64,000 bases of DNA from Alphaproteobacteria bacterium (GCA_024743215.1 JANSWZ010000002.1:248001-312000), one strand, 5' to 3'. Shown: positions 26,040 through 35,280, numbered from the stretch's first letter. Program-made: numbers and translations. The notes: generated from the sequence alone by a model not told the origin.

Positions 26040-26681
26040 ATGAAGCTTATGAAAAAAATAATCGCGGCAGCGATAGCCGGTGTTGCCTTGTCGGTGGTGG
26101 CCCTTCTACCCGCGGAATATAGTATCGATTCAAACGGTTTGGGCGGCAAGCTAGGTTTTACCGCCTTGGCACAAGAACCCGAAACGGCGGCCCCCTTTGA
26201 CGGGGTGCTCGAATTCAACATCGGCGACTATGACCCGACTGCAGATAGGATCGACAGATCCGTGCAAGGTCTGATTCATCAAGAAGATGCACCATTTCAC
26301 AGCGCGATCATCGATATTGAAATCGAAGATTTTGGCGAAATTGAACACAAATTCATCATGCCAGCGGACACCACCTTCGTCTATTCTTGGAAGGTGTTGG
26401 ACGCCCTTGGTGACGGGGTCTACTACGATTTTCATGGGCATCCATCGAGTGCTGACGCAGTCAACTACCCCGACGGCTTTGAAATGGCCTATGCAAAAGG
26501 CGAAGGTACAGAGCAGCACGGCTCCTTCACCGCTCCGTTCTCAGGCTACCACGGGTTCTACTTTATGAATATCGAGCAAGGGCCCATAACGGTTCGCCTG
26601 ACGGTCAGTGGATATTGGGAAGAACATAAGGAAATGTACCGTGCCGTTAAAGGAGAGGTGCTGAAAAATGAGTCGTTTTGA
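26040..26681 (+). CDS. Exported transmembrane-anchor-type protein of the HupE-associated group
   Basis: The roughly 213-aa protein has an N-terminal signal or anchor segment (KKIIAAAIAGVALSVVALLP) and a C-terminal domain with FIMPADTTFVYSWKVLDALG, VYYDFHGHPSSAD, GSFTAPFSGYHGFYFMNIEQ and GPITVRLTVSGYWEE. The same order (K-x-G-x-x-x-x-Y-x-W, D-x-H-G-x-P, F-x-G-x-H-G-W/F) is seen in short exported proteins that accompany HupE/UreJ-like genes. The frame opens at 25959, but the ATG at 26040 has GGAG 9 bases upstream. Function unknown; a metal-related envelope role is only a guess from the gene association. Confidence 0.55.
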   Translation: MKLMKKIIAAAIAGVALSVVALLPAEYSIDSNGLGGKLGFTALAQEPETAAPFDGVLEFNIGDYDPTADRIDRSVQGLIHQEDAPFHSAIIDIEIEDFGEIEHKFIMPADTTFVYSWKVLDALGDGVYYDFHGHPSSADAVNYPDGFEMAYAKGEGTEQHGSFTAPFSGYHGFYFMNIEQGPITVRLTVSGYWEEHKEMYRAVKGEVLKNESF

Positions 26682-27136
26682 CGTCGTACCAAACTCCTGG
26701 ATCGAACGGCCACCACTTAGGTGCGGCATGCGATTTTCTGACTAGGGTTAGTGAAGGGCTGGAAGCGGTTTTGCTGCTTCAGCGAAGGCCTAGAACCTTC
26801 GATGTGCTGTGCATTTTCAAGCAAGTTGGGCTAAGAGCGTCCAACTCGACCTATGATTTCGACGTGGATGCATAGTCGACTTTGCGCCGTGCATGCTGGG
26901 TGGCTGGTGCAGATGAGGGTTCTGTCCTGCGGCCTATAAAAGCAACCTGGATTTGAAGAGACTCCAACGGTCATGTGTTTTGAACCGCCTCACATGGCTT
27001 CGCTTTTCCAAGACATTTGCGCCAATTTTCGGCCAGCGCATCGCCACGTCATAGAACACCTGATAAACACGGTACGGAGGTCAAAACACGACCGGCCAAG
27101 TTCCGATCGCAAGCGATCCTCAAAGGGGAATGAGCC
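26682..27136. other. Intergenic stretch, nothing recognised
   Basis: About 455 bases with short frames on both strands and no motif. The last 60 bases include the ribosome-binding site GGGGAA of the decarboxylase gene. Confidence 0.4.
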
Positions 27137-28534
27137 ATGAACTGGGACGAGTTTGCGAGCTGGAGCAAGGAGATCGCCGATTGGGGCGCACGATATCACA
27201 AAACCCTGCGCGACCGGCCGGTGCGTGCGCAAACCAAGCCCGGAGAAATCGCAGCACAGTTACCCAAATCTCCGCCTCACCAGCCAGAAGATATGGCGAC
27301 TATCCTGCGTGATTTTGATGCCATCGTCATGCCCGGCATGACCCATTGGCAACACCCGAGGTTTTTTGCCTATTTCCCGGCCAATGCCGCGCCACCGTCG
27401 ATGCTGGCTGAGCAGCTTGTGACCACGGTCGCCGCACAATGCATGCTGTGGCAGACCTCTCCCGCTGCGACCGAGCTCGAGGAGGTCATGGTCGATTGGT
27501 TGCGACAGGCACTTGGTCTGCCTGATGGCATGACCGGTGTGATACAGGACAGCGCATCGTCTGCCACACTCTCCGCGGTTCTGACAATGCGGGAAAGAGC
27601 CACCGAATATGCGAGCAACCGGACGGGTCTTGCAGGCGCAGGACGCTTGCGCGTCTATTGTTCCGATCAGGTTCATTCCTCCATTGATCGGGCCTGCTGG
27701 GTGTCCGGTATCGGTCAGGACAACCTCATCAAAATCACCGGCACCAGTCCGCGATACGGAATGGCCGCGCCGGCGCTTGATGCGGCGATCAAGGCGGATT
27801 TGGCCGAGGGGCATATCCCAGCCGGGATTATCGCCATTACCGGGGGAACGGGCGTCGGGGGCTGTGACGATCTTGCCGCGACCCTTGAGGTAGCGCGCGC
27901 TCATGACCTCTACACGCACCTTGATGCCGCGTGGGCCGGAGCCGCAATGATCTGCCCCGAATTTCGGGAGCGTTTTTGGCAAGGCGTCGAAGGGTTCGAC
28001 AGCATCGTTTTTAACCCGCACAAATGGCTGGGCGCGCAGTTCGATTGTTCCGTCCAGTTCCTGCGCGATGCGACGCCGCAGCTTAACACACTGAAAATCG
28101 AGCCTGAATACCTTAAGACCAGCGGCGATGTGGTGACCAACTATTCGGAATGGACCATCCCGCTTGGCCGTCGCTTTCGCGCGCTCAAACTGTGGTTCCT
28201 GATCCGCTCCTATGGGTTGGACGGCTTGCAAGCCCGCATCCGCAATCACGTGTCCTGGGCCGAGGCGCTGGCCGAGGACATCCGCGCGATCGATGGTTTT
28301 GAGATCGTGACGGAACCGATCCTCAGCCTGTTTTCCTTCCGCTGTCCCGGCGATGATGCGATCCAGCAAAGACTGGTGGATGCGATTAACGATGATGGGC
28401 GCATCTACCTGACCCAGGGTTTGTTTGAAGGTCGCAAGATCATCCGTGTTCAAGTGGGGCAGTTCGATACCACACGTGAGGATGTCATGATGGTTCGATC
28501 CGTGGTTGAAGAAGTTTGGCAAGCTGTCCAATGA
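27137..28534 (+). CDS. Group II PLP-dependent amino-acid decarboxylase (aromatic type)
   Basis: The 465-aa enzyme belongs to the glutamate/aromatic-L-amino-acid decarboxylase fold. The PLP-binding Lys is K296 in FNPHKWLG, the Asp that contacts the PLP nitrogen is in LDAAWAGAA, and HPRFFAYFPAN, PAATELEEVMVDWL and DSASSATLSAVL follow plant and bacterial aromatic decarboxylases. It should release CO2 from an L-amino acid such as Trp, Tyr, DOPA or Phe; the exact substrate cannot be read. A ribosome site precedes the ATG. An alanine-dehydrogenase/carboxyethylornithine-synthase-like gene follows after a hairpin. Confidence 0.88.
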   Translation: MNWDEFASWSKEIADWGARYHKTLRDRPVRAQTKPGEIAAQLPKSPPHQPEDMATILRDFDAIVMPGMTHWQHPRFFAYFPANAAPPSMLAEQLVTTVAAQCMLWQTSPAATELEEVMVDWLRQALGLPDGMTGVIQDSASSATLSAVLTMRERATEYASNRTGLAGAGRLRVYCSDQVHSSIDRACWVSGIGQDNLIKITGTSPRYGMAAPALDAAIKADLAEGHIPAGIIAITGGTGVGGCDDLAATLEVARAHDLYTHLDAAWAGAAMICPEFRERFWQGVEGFDSIVFNPHKWLGAQFDCSVQFLRDATPQLNTLKIEPEYLKTSGDVVTNYSEWTIPLGRRFRALKLWFLIRSYGLDGLQARIRNHVSWAEALAEDIRAIDGFEIVTEPILSLFSFRCPGDDAIQQRLVDAINDDGRIYLTQGLFEGRKIIRVQVGQFDTTREDVMMVRSVVEEVWQAVQ

Positions 28535-28613
28535 GGTTTGCAGTCGACGCAAAACGATCTTTCTTAAAAGGCTGTTTCTATTGGATAATTTCCAGGCAAT
28601 CAGCTACTGCATG

Positions 28614-28651
28614 AAACCTGCAGTAAAAGCTGCAGGTTTGGCTGCTTTTTT
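28614..28651 (+). terminator. Terminator after the decarboxylase gene
   Basis: AAACCTGCAG and CTGCAGGTTT are perfect 10-base arms around TAAAAG, with a T-run at 28646-28651 six bases beyond. It would separate the decarboxylase from the dehydrogenase gene or attenuate transcription between them. Confidence 0.6.
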
Positions 28652-28740
28652 CAACGACAAGTCGGGCTACCCAAGTGGACTGTCCCCAGACATTTCCCCC
28701 TGCTGTCGGCTTACACCGCGATCAAAAAATCGACATAGAC

Positions 28741-28776
28741 CTCAATACCGATAAAAAACTCAATACCGATAAAAAA
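28741..28776 (+). repeat. Two tandem copies of an 18-bp repeat
   Basis: CTCAATACCGATAAAAAA occurs twice head to tail, ending 31 bases before the dehydrogenase start. It may be a slippage product in the leader or a binding site for a dimeric regulator. Confidence 0.7.
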
Positions 28777-28807
28777 CTCAGGGGCAAGCCCCGGAAATGG
28801 AACCAGA

Positions 28808-29953
28808 ATGAGCAAGCTAACCTTCGGAGTCATCGGGACATCCAAGAAAAAATACGAACGGCGCGTTCCAATTCATCCCGAACACTTGCCCAGACTGACC
28901 GAAGAGTATCGCAAAAAACTGATTTTTGAAGAAGGTTATGGAGAGCCGTTTGGGTTCTCAGATTCTGACATCGCCGCACAAACCGGAGGCGTCGCGTCGC
29001 GAAGTTCTCTTCTGTCTGACCTTGGAAATGTGATTATCGCCAAGCCCATGGTGTCCGATCTCATGGAGCTTAAGGAGGGTGGGATTCTTTGGGGCTACCC
29101 GCATTGCGCGCAACAGCGCGCCATCACTCAGGCTGCGATCGACCGCAAGCTGACCCTCATTGCCTTTGAGGATATGTTTGTCTGGAGTCCGTCCGGACAG
29201 GTCGGGCGCCATACATTTTATAAGAACAATGAAATGGCAGGCTATTGTGCCATCTTGCATGCCATGCGGGTCAAGGGCATTGATGGGCATTATGGCAACC
29301 AGCGCAAGACGATCATATTCAGTTTTGGGGCGGTGAGCCGAGGGGCGATCTACGCGCTCAAGGCCCATGGGTTCAGAGACATTACCATTTGCATCCAGCG
29401 CCCTGATCATGAAGTCCGCGAAGAGGTTCTGGATTGTCACTATGTTCGTTTGCGCGAAGGCGGTGAAGGTGAAGCGCGCATGCTGGTCGTCGAGCATGAT
29501 GGCAGCGAACGACCGCTGTCCGACCTGATTTCCGAGTCCGACATTATCGTCAACGGGACCTATCAGGACCCGGATCATCCCATGGATTTTGTCACGGAAG
29601 CCGAAAAATCCTGTCTGAAACCGGGCAGCCTGATTGTGGATGTGAGCTGCGATGAGGGCATGGGGTTCTATTTCGCCAAGCCAACAAATTTCAAAGAACC
29701 GATGTTCAGGGTTGAAAAGACCGATTATTATGCTGTCGATCACACCCCGAATTATCTTTGGGAAAGCGCGTCACGGTCCATTTCTGCAGCACTGCTTGTG
29801 CATTTGCCAACAGTTGTCGATGGACGCGCCGCCTGGCAGGAAAATGAAACCATTCGCCGGGCCATCAATCTTGATGCCGGAGTCATCGTAAACCCGGTCG
29901 TTTTGTCCTTCCAAAAACGCCAAAAGGCGTATCCGCATCTGCCACTTGACTGA
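28808..29953 (+). CDS. Alanine-dehydrogenase/PNT-family oxidoreductase, N5-(carboxyethyl)ornithine synthase-like
   Basis: The 381-aa protein begins FGVIGTSKKKYERRVPIHPE, the ERR-x-P-x-x-P start of the AlaDH/PNT N-terminal domain, and has a nucleotide-binding segment around IIFSFGAVSRGAIYALKAHG. Other landmarks are GYPHCAQQ, IVNGTYQDPDHPMDF and DVSCDEGMGF. Similar proteins are annotated as N5-(carboxyethyl)ornithine synthase, which joins pyruvate to the side-chain amine of ornithine with NADPH. A plain alanine or saccharopine-type dehydrogenase is the alternative. Next to an amino-acid decarboxylase it may act on an amine or basic amino acid; this is inference. Confidence 0.65.
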   Translation: MSKLTFGVIGTSKKKYERRVPIHPEHLPRLTEEYRKKLIFEEGYGEPFGFSDSDIAAQTGGVASRSSLLSDLGNVIIAKPMVSDLMELKEGGILWGYPHCAQQRAITQAAIDRKLTLIAFEDMFVWSPSGQVGRHTFYKNNEMAGYCAILHAMRVKGIDGHYGNQRKTIIFSFGAVSRGAIYALKAHGFRDITICIQRPDHEVREEVLDCHYVRLREGGEGEARMLVVEHDGSERPLSDLISESDIIVNGTYQDPDHPMDFVTEAEKSCLKPGSLIVDVSCDEGMGFYFAKPTNFKEPMFRVEKTDYYAVDHTPNYLWESASRSISAALLVHLPTVVDGRAAWQENETIRRAINLDAGVIVNPVVLSFQKRQKAYPHLPLD

Positions 29954-30058
29954 GTTGAGTTTCGAGAAGCCAACCAGATAAATCAAATTGTTAGCGGGGG
30001 GATGTTTTGGTGTAATCTACCTCCGCTACCAGGACTTCGAATAACGAACCGAATTCGC

Positions 30059-30805
30059 TTATACCGGGTGAGACAACCCATTTGTCACATTGCTCGGCCG
30101 CACCCCAAACTCCTTCATAAACGCGCGTGAAAACGCGTCCGGAGCGGTGTAGCCATAGCGGTGAGCCACGCGTTCTACGCGGTCGCCTTTTTGCAGATCC
30201 ATGCGTGCCAACACCATGCGCCAGCGGCGCAGATAGCTGCCTGGCGTTGTGCCGACGGCGCTGGCGAAGAGTTCCTTGAAGCGGCTTTGGGACAGGCCTG
30301 CAACGCCGGCCAGCGCTGCATTGCTCCATGTTTTTTCCGGATTGTCATGTATGGCGACAATCACCGGGCTGATGCGGGGGTGGGCAAGACCGGCCAACAG
30401 GCCGGAATTTGTGGCACCGCGCTCCAATTGCAGACGCAGAATGCGGACCACCAGAACTTCTCCCAGACGGCCCAGCACGGCAGGTGCGCCACAGCGGGCA
30501 TTTTGCTGCTCGGACGCCAGCAACGAGACCAGGCTGGACAGATCACTGCCAGGCTCAGCTATCTCGACGACCATCTCAGGCAGAGCGGTTTGCAGCGGAT
30601 TGGTCAGATTGTCAAAGTCAACATGCAATGCGAACAAAAGCGCGCCCTCATGGCCTGAAATTCCGATTTCCCGAGGTTGAAACACAAGATGATCCTGCCC
30701 TGTTTCAACATTTCGAAAGGCGGCCAGGTTTGCGCCCTCCAGCGTAGTGGGCTGTACAATCAGGCGAAAGCGGTTCAACAGGGCCGTCAGGCGATCAATT
30801 TTCAT
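30059..30805 (-). CDS. AraC-family regulator with cupin-type sensor
   Basis: The 248-aa protein has an N-terminal cupin_6-like half (IGISGHEGALLFALHVDFDN) and a C-terminal double helix-turn-helix (WSNAALAGVAGLSQSRFKEL, then VERVAHRYGYTAPDAFSRAF, MKEFGVRPS). It is divergent from the peroxiredoxin-like gene 89 bases away, and members of this branch commonly control an adjacent redox or dehydrogenase gene, so autoregulated control of that gene is likely. No cysteine-based sensor is evident. Confidence 0.82.
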   Translation of the reverse strand: MKIDRLTALLNRFRLIVQPTTLEGANLAAFRNVETGQDHLVFQPREIGISGHEGALLFALHVDFDNLTNPLQTALPEMVVEIAEPGSDLSSLVSLLASEQQNARCGAPAVLGRLGEVLVVRILRLQLERGATNSGLLAGLAHPRISPVIVAIHDNPEKTWSNAALAGVAGLSQSRFKELFASAVGTTPGSYLRRWRMVLARMDLQKGDRVERVAHRYGYTAPDAFSRAFMKEFGVRPSNVTNGLSHPV

Positions 30806-30894
30806 TTTCGTCTTTAAAGTTGGTTATTCAGGATTTTTCCAATCATAGAGACTGATATTCCCTTTGCAACAAAAATTCCAAAGGAGATTTATTC

Positions 30895-31431
30895 ATGTTG
30901 ATGCCACGTCGTAAGACCCCTGATCTTGCCGTTCCCACCCTTGATCAGGGGGCGTTCAATCTGTCAGACGAACAATCTGAACGCGGCACCGTTGTGTGTT
31001 TTTATCGGGGGTTGCACTGCCCGATCTGCGCAAATTATCTGTCTGAACTCGACAAGCGCGTCAGCGAGTTTGCCGAGCGTGGTGTGACGGTCATTGCGCT
31101 CAGTGCCGACACTGAAGAACGCACGCGGGCCATGGCTGACAAGATCGAGAACAAAAATATCCGCTTCGGTCACAGCCTGCCGCTGTCTGTCGCACGCGCA
31201 TGGGGTCTTTATATCTCAACCTCACGCGGCAAGACGTCCATTGGCATAGAGGAACCTGCCCTGTTTTCAGAGCCCGGCCTCTTCATGGTTTCACCGGATC
31301 AGAGCCTTTATTATGGCTCCACGCAGACCATGCCGTTTGTGCGCCCGCATTTCTCCGAGCTCGTTGGCGCGCTGGATTTTGCAATCAAGAACAACTACCC
31401 GGCACGCGGCGAATATGATGGTGAAGTCTGA
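30895..31431 (+). CDS. Peroxiredoxin-like (AhpC/TSA) protein
   Basis: The 178-aa protein has a thioredoxin fold with VVCFYRGLHCPICANYL near 33-49, where the peroxidatic Cys of peroxiredoxins becomes part of a CPIC motif. Downstream landmarks are VIALSADTEE and FSEPGLFMVSPDQSLYYGS. The CPxC version is found in a peroxiredoxin-like group whose substrate is not settled; reduction of peroxides or disulfides is expected. AAGGAG lies 8 bases before the ATG at 30895. The divergent AraC gene probably regulates it. Confidence 0.82.
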   Translation: MLMPRRKTPDLAVPTLDQGAFNLSDEQSERGTVVCFYRGLHCPICANYLSELDKRVSEFAERGVTVIALSADTEERTRAMADKIENKNIRFGHSLPLSVARAWGLYISTSRGKTSIGIEEPALFSEPGLFMVSPDQSLYYGSTQTMPFVRPHFSELVGALDFAIKNNYPARGEYDGEV

Positions 31432-31447
31432 TCCGTCAGTCCGATAT

Positions 31448-31468
31448 GGGGGCGCAGATTGCGCTCCC
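31448..31468. terminator. Hairpin between convergent peroxiredoxin and sitD genes
   Basis: GGGGCGCA and TGCGCTCC pair over 7 of 8 positions with a GAT loop, 17 bases after the peroxiredoxin stop. The tail is CGTTT on the plus strand, so termination would be weak. Confidence 0.4.
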
Positions 31469-31494
31469 GTTTCCGTAAGCTGAACGCATTTGCC

Positions 31495-32367
31495 TCAGGC
31501 CGTGCTTGACTGGTCTGGGGCCTCAGTTGCTGCCGTGATCTGCATGAGCGAGGTTTTGCGGGAGATGGCAAGCCGGCGCACAAAGGCAACGATAAAGACA
31601 GCGGTTTGGACGAGCACAATGGTGGGCGCGGAAGCGCTATCCAGAAAGAAACTTGCATAGGTGCCGACAAGCATGGTGACCATGTTGACCAGAACCGCGA
31701 CCCAGAGCATGGCAGAAAACTTCCGCACCAGCAGAAAGGCTGTGGCACCGGGCGCAATCAACAGACCAATTGCCAGTATCAGCCCAGCGGCACTGAGGGT
31801 CGCGACAATCGTCAAGGACAAGGCCGCCAACAATCCGTAATGCAACCAGCCGACATGCAGGCCCGACCCGCGCGCCTGTGTTGGATCGAATGCATGGAGC
31901 AGCAAATCTTTCCACTTCAGTAAAATGGCCAGTGAAACGAACAGCGAAATCAGCCCTGATGTCAGCAATTCATGAGGTTCGACACCCAGCATGTTGCCAA
32001 AGAGAATGTGGTCCAGATGCATGTTGGTGTCGATGGACACATACATCACAATGCCAACAGCAAACATGCCGGAAAACACGACGCCCATTACGGTGTCCTG
32101 CTTGACCCTGGAATTGTTTGACAGATAACCGGTCGCGACTGCGCAAAACATACCTGCGGCAAATGCACCAATGAGCAATGGAATACCCAGAACATAGGCC
32201 AGCACAATGCCCGGCAGTACTGCATGGCTAACTGCGTCACCCATAAGAGCCCAGCCTTTCAACACAAGAAAACAGGACAACAAAGCCGTCGGGATTGCCA
32301 CTATCATGCAGATGAAAAACGCATTCTGCATGAAAGGAAACTGAAAAGGCAGCAACAGGTTTTCCAT
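31495..32367 (-). CDS. sitD: Manganese/iron ABC transporter permease SitD
   Basis: The 290-aa protein is an ABC-3 family permease with about eight hydrophobic segments. Characteristic pieces are MGDAVSHAVLPGIVLAYVLG in the first third and IGLLIAPGATAFLLVRKF in the last third. The genes upstream on the same strand are the second permease, the ATPase and the binding protein, in the order sitA-sitB-sitC-sitD. sitC stops where sitD starts. Mn(II) is the likely substrate given the divergent Mur regulator. Confidence 0.88.
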   Translation of the reverse strand: MENLLLPFQFPFMQNAFFICMIVAIPTALLSCFLVLKGWALMGDAVSHAVLPGIVLAYVLGIPLLIGAFAAGMFCAVATGYLSNNSRVKQDTVMGVVFSGMFAVGIVMYVSIDTNMHLDHILFGNMLGVEPHELLTSGLISLFVSLAILLKWKDLLLHAFDPTQARGSGLHVGWLHYGLLAALSLTIVATLSAAGLILAIGLLIAPGATAFLLVRKFSAMLWVAVLVNMVTMLVGTYASFFLDSASAPTIVLVQTAVFIVAFVRRLAISRKTSLMQITAATEAPDQSSTA

Positions 32368-33266
32368 TATGCCGTTTCCCTGATGGCCGCGGCGTCAGGA
32401 GGTTCCTGATCAAACTGTTCCAATGCCATGCGCGATTTACGGCGGGAGGCCAGAATGCCGTGTTTGGGCGCAAGCACGAAGGCCATCAGAAACACCAGCG
32501 TTTGCAGCGTCACGATAATGCCGCCGGTGGCACCATCCAGAAAGTAGCTGGCATAGGCCCCAACAAAACTTGTGAGGCTGCCGATGGCAACTGATGTGGC
32601 TATCAGCCGGGGAAACCGATCACACAGAAGATAGGCTGTAGCGCCCGGCGTAACGACCATGGCAATCACCAACAAGGCACCGACAGTTTGCATGGCGGCA
32701 ACCACAGATGCTGCCAAAAGGGCAAAGAAAACAGCTTTTAGAAGCCCTGGCCGCAGACCGATGGACCGGGCGTGGTTTTCATCAAAGAAGGTGACCATCA
32801 AATCTTTCCACTTGGCCAACAACACGACCAGTGACACCAAACCAATGATCACGAGTTGCAGCGTGTCTTCCGGCGTGATGGCCAGAATATTGCCCATGGT
32901 GATGGTCTGGATGCTGACCGACACCGGGCTGATTGACACGATGAAAAGACCGAGGCCAAAAAACGACGTAAAGATCAGACCGATAATGACATCGACCTTG
33001 AGACCGGACCGCTCGGACAGAAACAGCATTGCTCCGGCAGCCAAACCGCCAGCGACAAAGGCACCCAGCGCAAATGGCAGGCCCAGCATATACGCCACGG
33101 CTACGCCGGGCACGACCGAATGGGACAGCGCATCGCCGATCAGAGACCAGCCCTTGAGCATCAGAAAGGCAGACAGAAATGCGCAAACACCGCCAACGAG
33201 CGCGGAAACCCACATGGCGTTGGTCATGTAGTTGTACCCAAACGGCTCCAGCAAATAGCTGATCAT
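32367..33266 (-). CDS. sitC: Manganese/iron ABC transporter permease SitC
   Basis: The 299-aa ABC-3 permease has the same hydrophobic layout as its neighbour, with [20 protein letters not shown] and [19 protein letters not shown]. Its stop overlaps the sitD start, and its own start overlaps the end of sitB by 4 bases, so the three genes are translated together. Two permeases of this family form the membrane heterodimer. Confidence 0.88.
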   Translation of the reverse strand: MISYLLEPFGYNYMTNAMWVSALVGGVCAFLSAFLMLKGWSLIGDALSHSVVPGVAVAYMLGLPFALGAFVAGGLAAGAMLFLSERSGLKVDVIIGLIFTSFFGLGLFIVSISPVSVSIQTITMGNILAITPEDTLQLVIIGLVSLVVLLAKWKDLMVTFFDENHARSIGLRPGLLKAVFFALLAASVVAAMQTVGALLVIAMVVTPGATAYLLCDRFPRLIATSVAIGSLTSFVGAYASYFLDGATGGIIVTLQTLVFLMAFVLAPKHGILASRRKSRMALEQFDQEPPDAAAIRETA

Positions 33267-34174
33267 TCTTCGTTATCCTGCTCGCCGCGTACGGTAATAT
33301 CGCCATATTGCACGAAGGGGCGCTCATCATCTGTCATAATCGTAACTTGTCTGGCGTCAGCATCATCATGCAGCGCATCGCCGCCAATGGTGACATGGCG
33401 CAGCACCCCGCCAAAGGCGCGTTCCAGATTGTCGCGGGTGAAAACATTTTCGGTCCGACCGTGCGCCAGCACGGTGCCCTTTACCAGAATGGTCCGGTCG
33501 CAAAATTCAGGCACAGACCCCAGATTGTGTGTCGAGACCAGCATGACACGGCCTTCGTCACGTAATTCTCGTAACAGCGCCACAATCTGATCTTCGGTTT
33601 TGACGTCGACACCGGTGAATGGCTCATCCAACAGGATGATCTGGCCTTCCTGCGCCAAGGCGCGTGCCAGAAAGACACGTTTGCGCTGCCCGCCGGACAG
33701 TTCACCAATCTGGCGATCACGAAATTCGCTCATGCTGACACGGGCCAGCGCTTCGGTTACAGCCTCGTAGTCTTTTGCCGAAGGTCGGCGCAACCAACCC
33801 ATATGGCCGTAGCGGCCCATCATCACGACATCTTCCACCAGAACCGGAAAGGCCCAATCAACCTCTTCGGACTGCGGGACATAAGCGACAAGATTACTGC
33901 GCAGCGCCTCGGAGATTGATTTTCCAAGCAGGCGGATTTCACCTTTGGCGACCGGTACAAACCCCATAATGGCCTTGAAGATGGTCGACTTCCCGGCCCC
34001 GTTCACGCCGACCAATGCGGTTACGGTGCCGCGCGGAATTTCAAAACTGGCATTATAAAGCGCCGTGTGACCGTTACGATATGTAACGGTCACATCTTTT
34101 GCTGTGATGCCATCGGCAGCGGCAACGGCGTTCTGTCCGGAGCCGGATTTGTTCGGTGTTACTGTATCGAGCAT
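33263..34174 (-). CDS. sitB: Manganese/iron ABC transporter ATP-binding protein SitB
   Basis: The 303-aa ATPase has Walker [10 protein letters not shown], the Q-loop in [10 protein letters not shown], the signature LSGGQRKR and Walker B IILLDEPF, followed by the H-loop in VSTHNLG. The YVPQ-x-x-x-VDW-x-F-P stretch is typical of ABC-3 (Mn/Zn/Fe) importers. The C-terminal extension after residue 260 is charged and not conserved. Confidence 0.92.
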   Translation of the reverse strand: MLDTVTPNKSGSGQNAVAAADGITAKDVTVTYRNGHTALYNASFEIPRGTVTALVGVNGAGKSTIFKAIMGFVPVAKGEIRLLGKSISEALRSNLVAYVPQSEEVDWAFPVLVEDVVMMGRYGHMGWLRRPSAKDYEAVTEALARVSMSEFRDRQIGELSGGQRKRVFLARALAQEGQIILLDEPFTGVDVKTEDQIVALLRELRDEGRVMLVSTHNLGSVPEFCDRTILVKGTVLAHGRTENVFTRDNLERAFGGVLRHVTIGGDALHDDADARQVTIMTDDERPFVQYGDITVRGEQDNEE

Positions 34175-34238
34175 CTGTGCATCACATTTCAGCTTCTGTT
34201 TTTATTGTGGTCGCCTGCATCCTTATGGCATGAGGCGT

Positions 34239-35135
34239 TCAGTTAGTGCCTACCAGACCATTGGCAACCGTCTGAGAGGTAACCATTAAAAGATCAAGGT
34301 AGGTTGGAACCGGGCCATTGGCTTCTGACAAAGAGTCCACATAAAGCTCACCGCCATAGGCGGCACCTGTTTCGCGGGCGACCTGTTTTGCGGGTGCAGT
34401 GTTGACTGTCGACTCGCAAAACACGACCGGAATGTCATTGTCCCGCACGCCATCAATAACGGCGCGAACCTGCTGTGGTGTGCCAACCTGATCGGCGTTC
34501 ATGGGCCACAGATACAATTCCTTCATGCCAAAATCCCGAGCCAGATAACTGAAAGCTCCTTCACAGGTTACGAGCCAGCGCTCAGCCTCCGGAATCTTGC
34601 TCACCTGCTCGCGCAAAGGCTCAATGGTGGCGCGCAACTTGTCCTTATAGGCGGCCGCGTTTTTTACATAGATTGCGGCGTTGTCCGGATCATGCTCGGC
34701 AAATGCTTCAACAATATTGTCAATATAGATCAAAGCATTATCGAGACCCATCCAGGCATGGGGATTGGGCTTGCCTTTGTAAGACCCGGCACCAATCGGG
34801 ATCGGGTTGATACCATTCGTCAATGTCGCCGCGGGAATGTCTTTCAGGTTAGAGAGAAACTGTTCGAACCACAGTTCCAGATTCATGCCATTCCAGAGGA
34901 TAAGGTCTGCATCTGAGGCACGCACAATGTCTTGCGGAGTGGGCTCATAGCCGTGAATTTCTGCACCCGGCTTTGTCACCGAAACAACTTCTGCTGCATC
35001 GCCTGCAACATTTGCTGCCATATCAGCAATGACTGTGAAGGTGGTCACAACTTTCATCTTGTCATCAGCGAGGGCGCCGGATGCAGTGATTGCAATAGCC
35101 GCAGTTGCCAAGAGGACTCGTTTAACGAAACGCAT
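34239..35135 (-). CDS. sitA: Manganese-binding lipoprotein-like substrate-binding protein SitA
   Basis: The roughly 298-aa periplasmic protein belongs to cluster A-I (ZnuA/SitA/TroA) binding proteins. The metal ligands can be read as His in GAEIHGYEPTPQDI, His in NPHAWMGLDNA, Glu in CEGAFSYLARDFGM and a C-terminal Asp in LYVDSLS, the His-His-Glu-Asp set of Mn/Fe-type proteins. MNADQVGTPQQVRAVID is close to SitA. The frame opens at 35159, but the ATG at 35135 has GGAG 6 bases upstream and starts a good signal peptide ending SGALA. The promoter with a Mur-box-like palindrome lies just upstream. Confidence 0.9.
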   Translation of the reverse strand: MRFVKRVLLATAAIAITASGALADDKMKVVTTFTVIADMAANVAGDAAEVVSVTKPGAEIHGYEPTPQDIVRASDADLILWNGMNLELWFEQFLSNLKDIPAATLTNGINPIPIGAGSYKGKPNPHAWMGLDNALIYIDNIVEAFAEHDPDNAAIYVKNAAAYKDKLRATIEPLREQVSKIPEAERWLVTCEGAFSYLARDFGMKELYLWPMNADQVGTPQQVRAVIDGVRDNDIPVVFCESTVNTAPAKQVARETGAAYGGELYVDSLSEANGPVPTYLDLLMVTSQTVANGLVGTN

Positions 35136-35222
35136 TGTTTGCTCCATGTTCAAATTCATAATCTACCGATTGCGCGCTTTCTGCAAATGATTATGACAAC
35201 AATTCGCAACTAGTCAATGCAC

Positions 35223-35239
35223 TTGCGAATTATTTGCAA
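35223..35239. promoter_or_regulatory. Mur/Fur-type box shared by sitA and mur
   Basis: TTGCGAATTATTTGCAA is a 17-base palindrome with one mismatch. A further half, ATTCGCAA, occurs about 20 bases nearer sitA. The A+T-rich TTGC-GCAA form resembles the Mn-responsive sites described upstream of rhizobial sitA. The palindrome is 88 bases from the sitA ATG and 42 from the mur ATG. Confidence 0.65.
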
Positions 35240-35280
35240 CAAGGTTTGAACAAATGAATCTATCGTGCTAATGATTTGGT

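Noticed and set aside
27260-28552. 430-codon minus-strand frame inside the decarboxylase gene
   Set aside because: Antisense to a gene with an intact PLP motif; no start signal or motif of its own.
28958-29743. 261-codon minus-strand frame inside the AlaDH/PNT gene
   Set aside because: Antisense shadow of a conserved oxidoreductase; no motifs.
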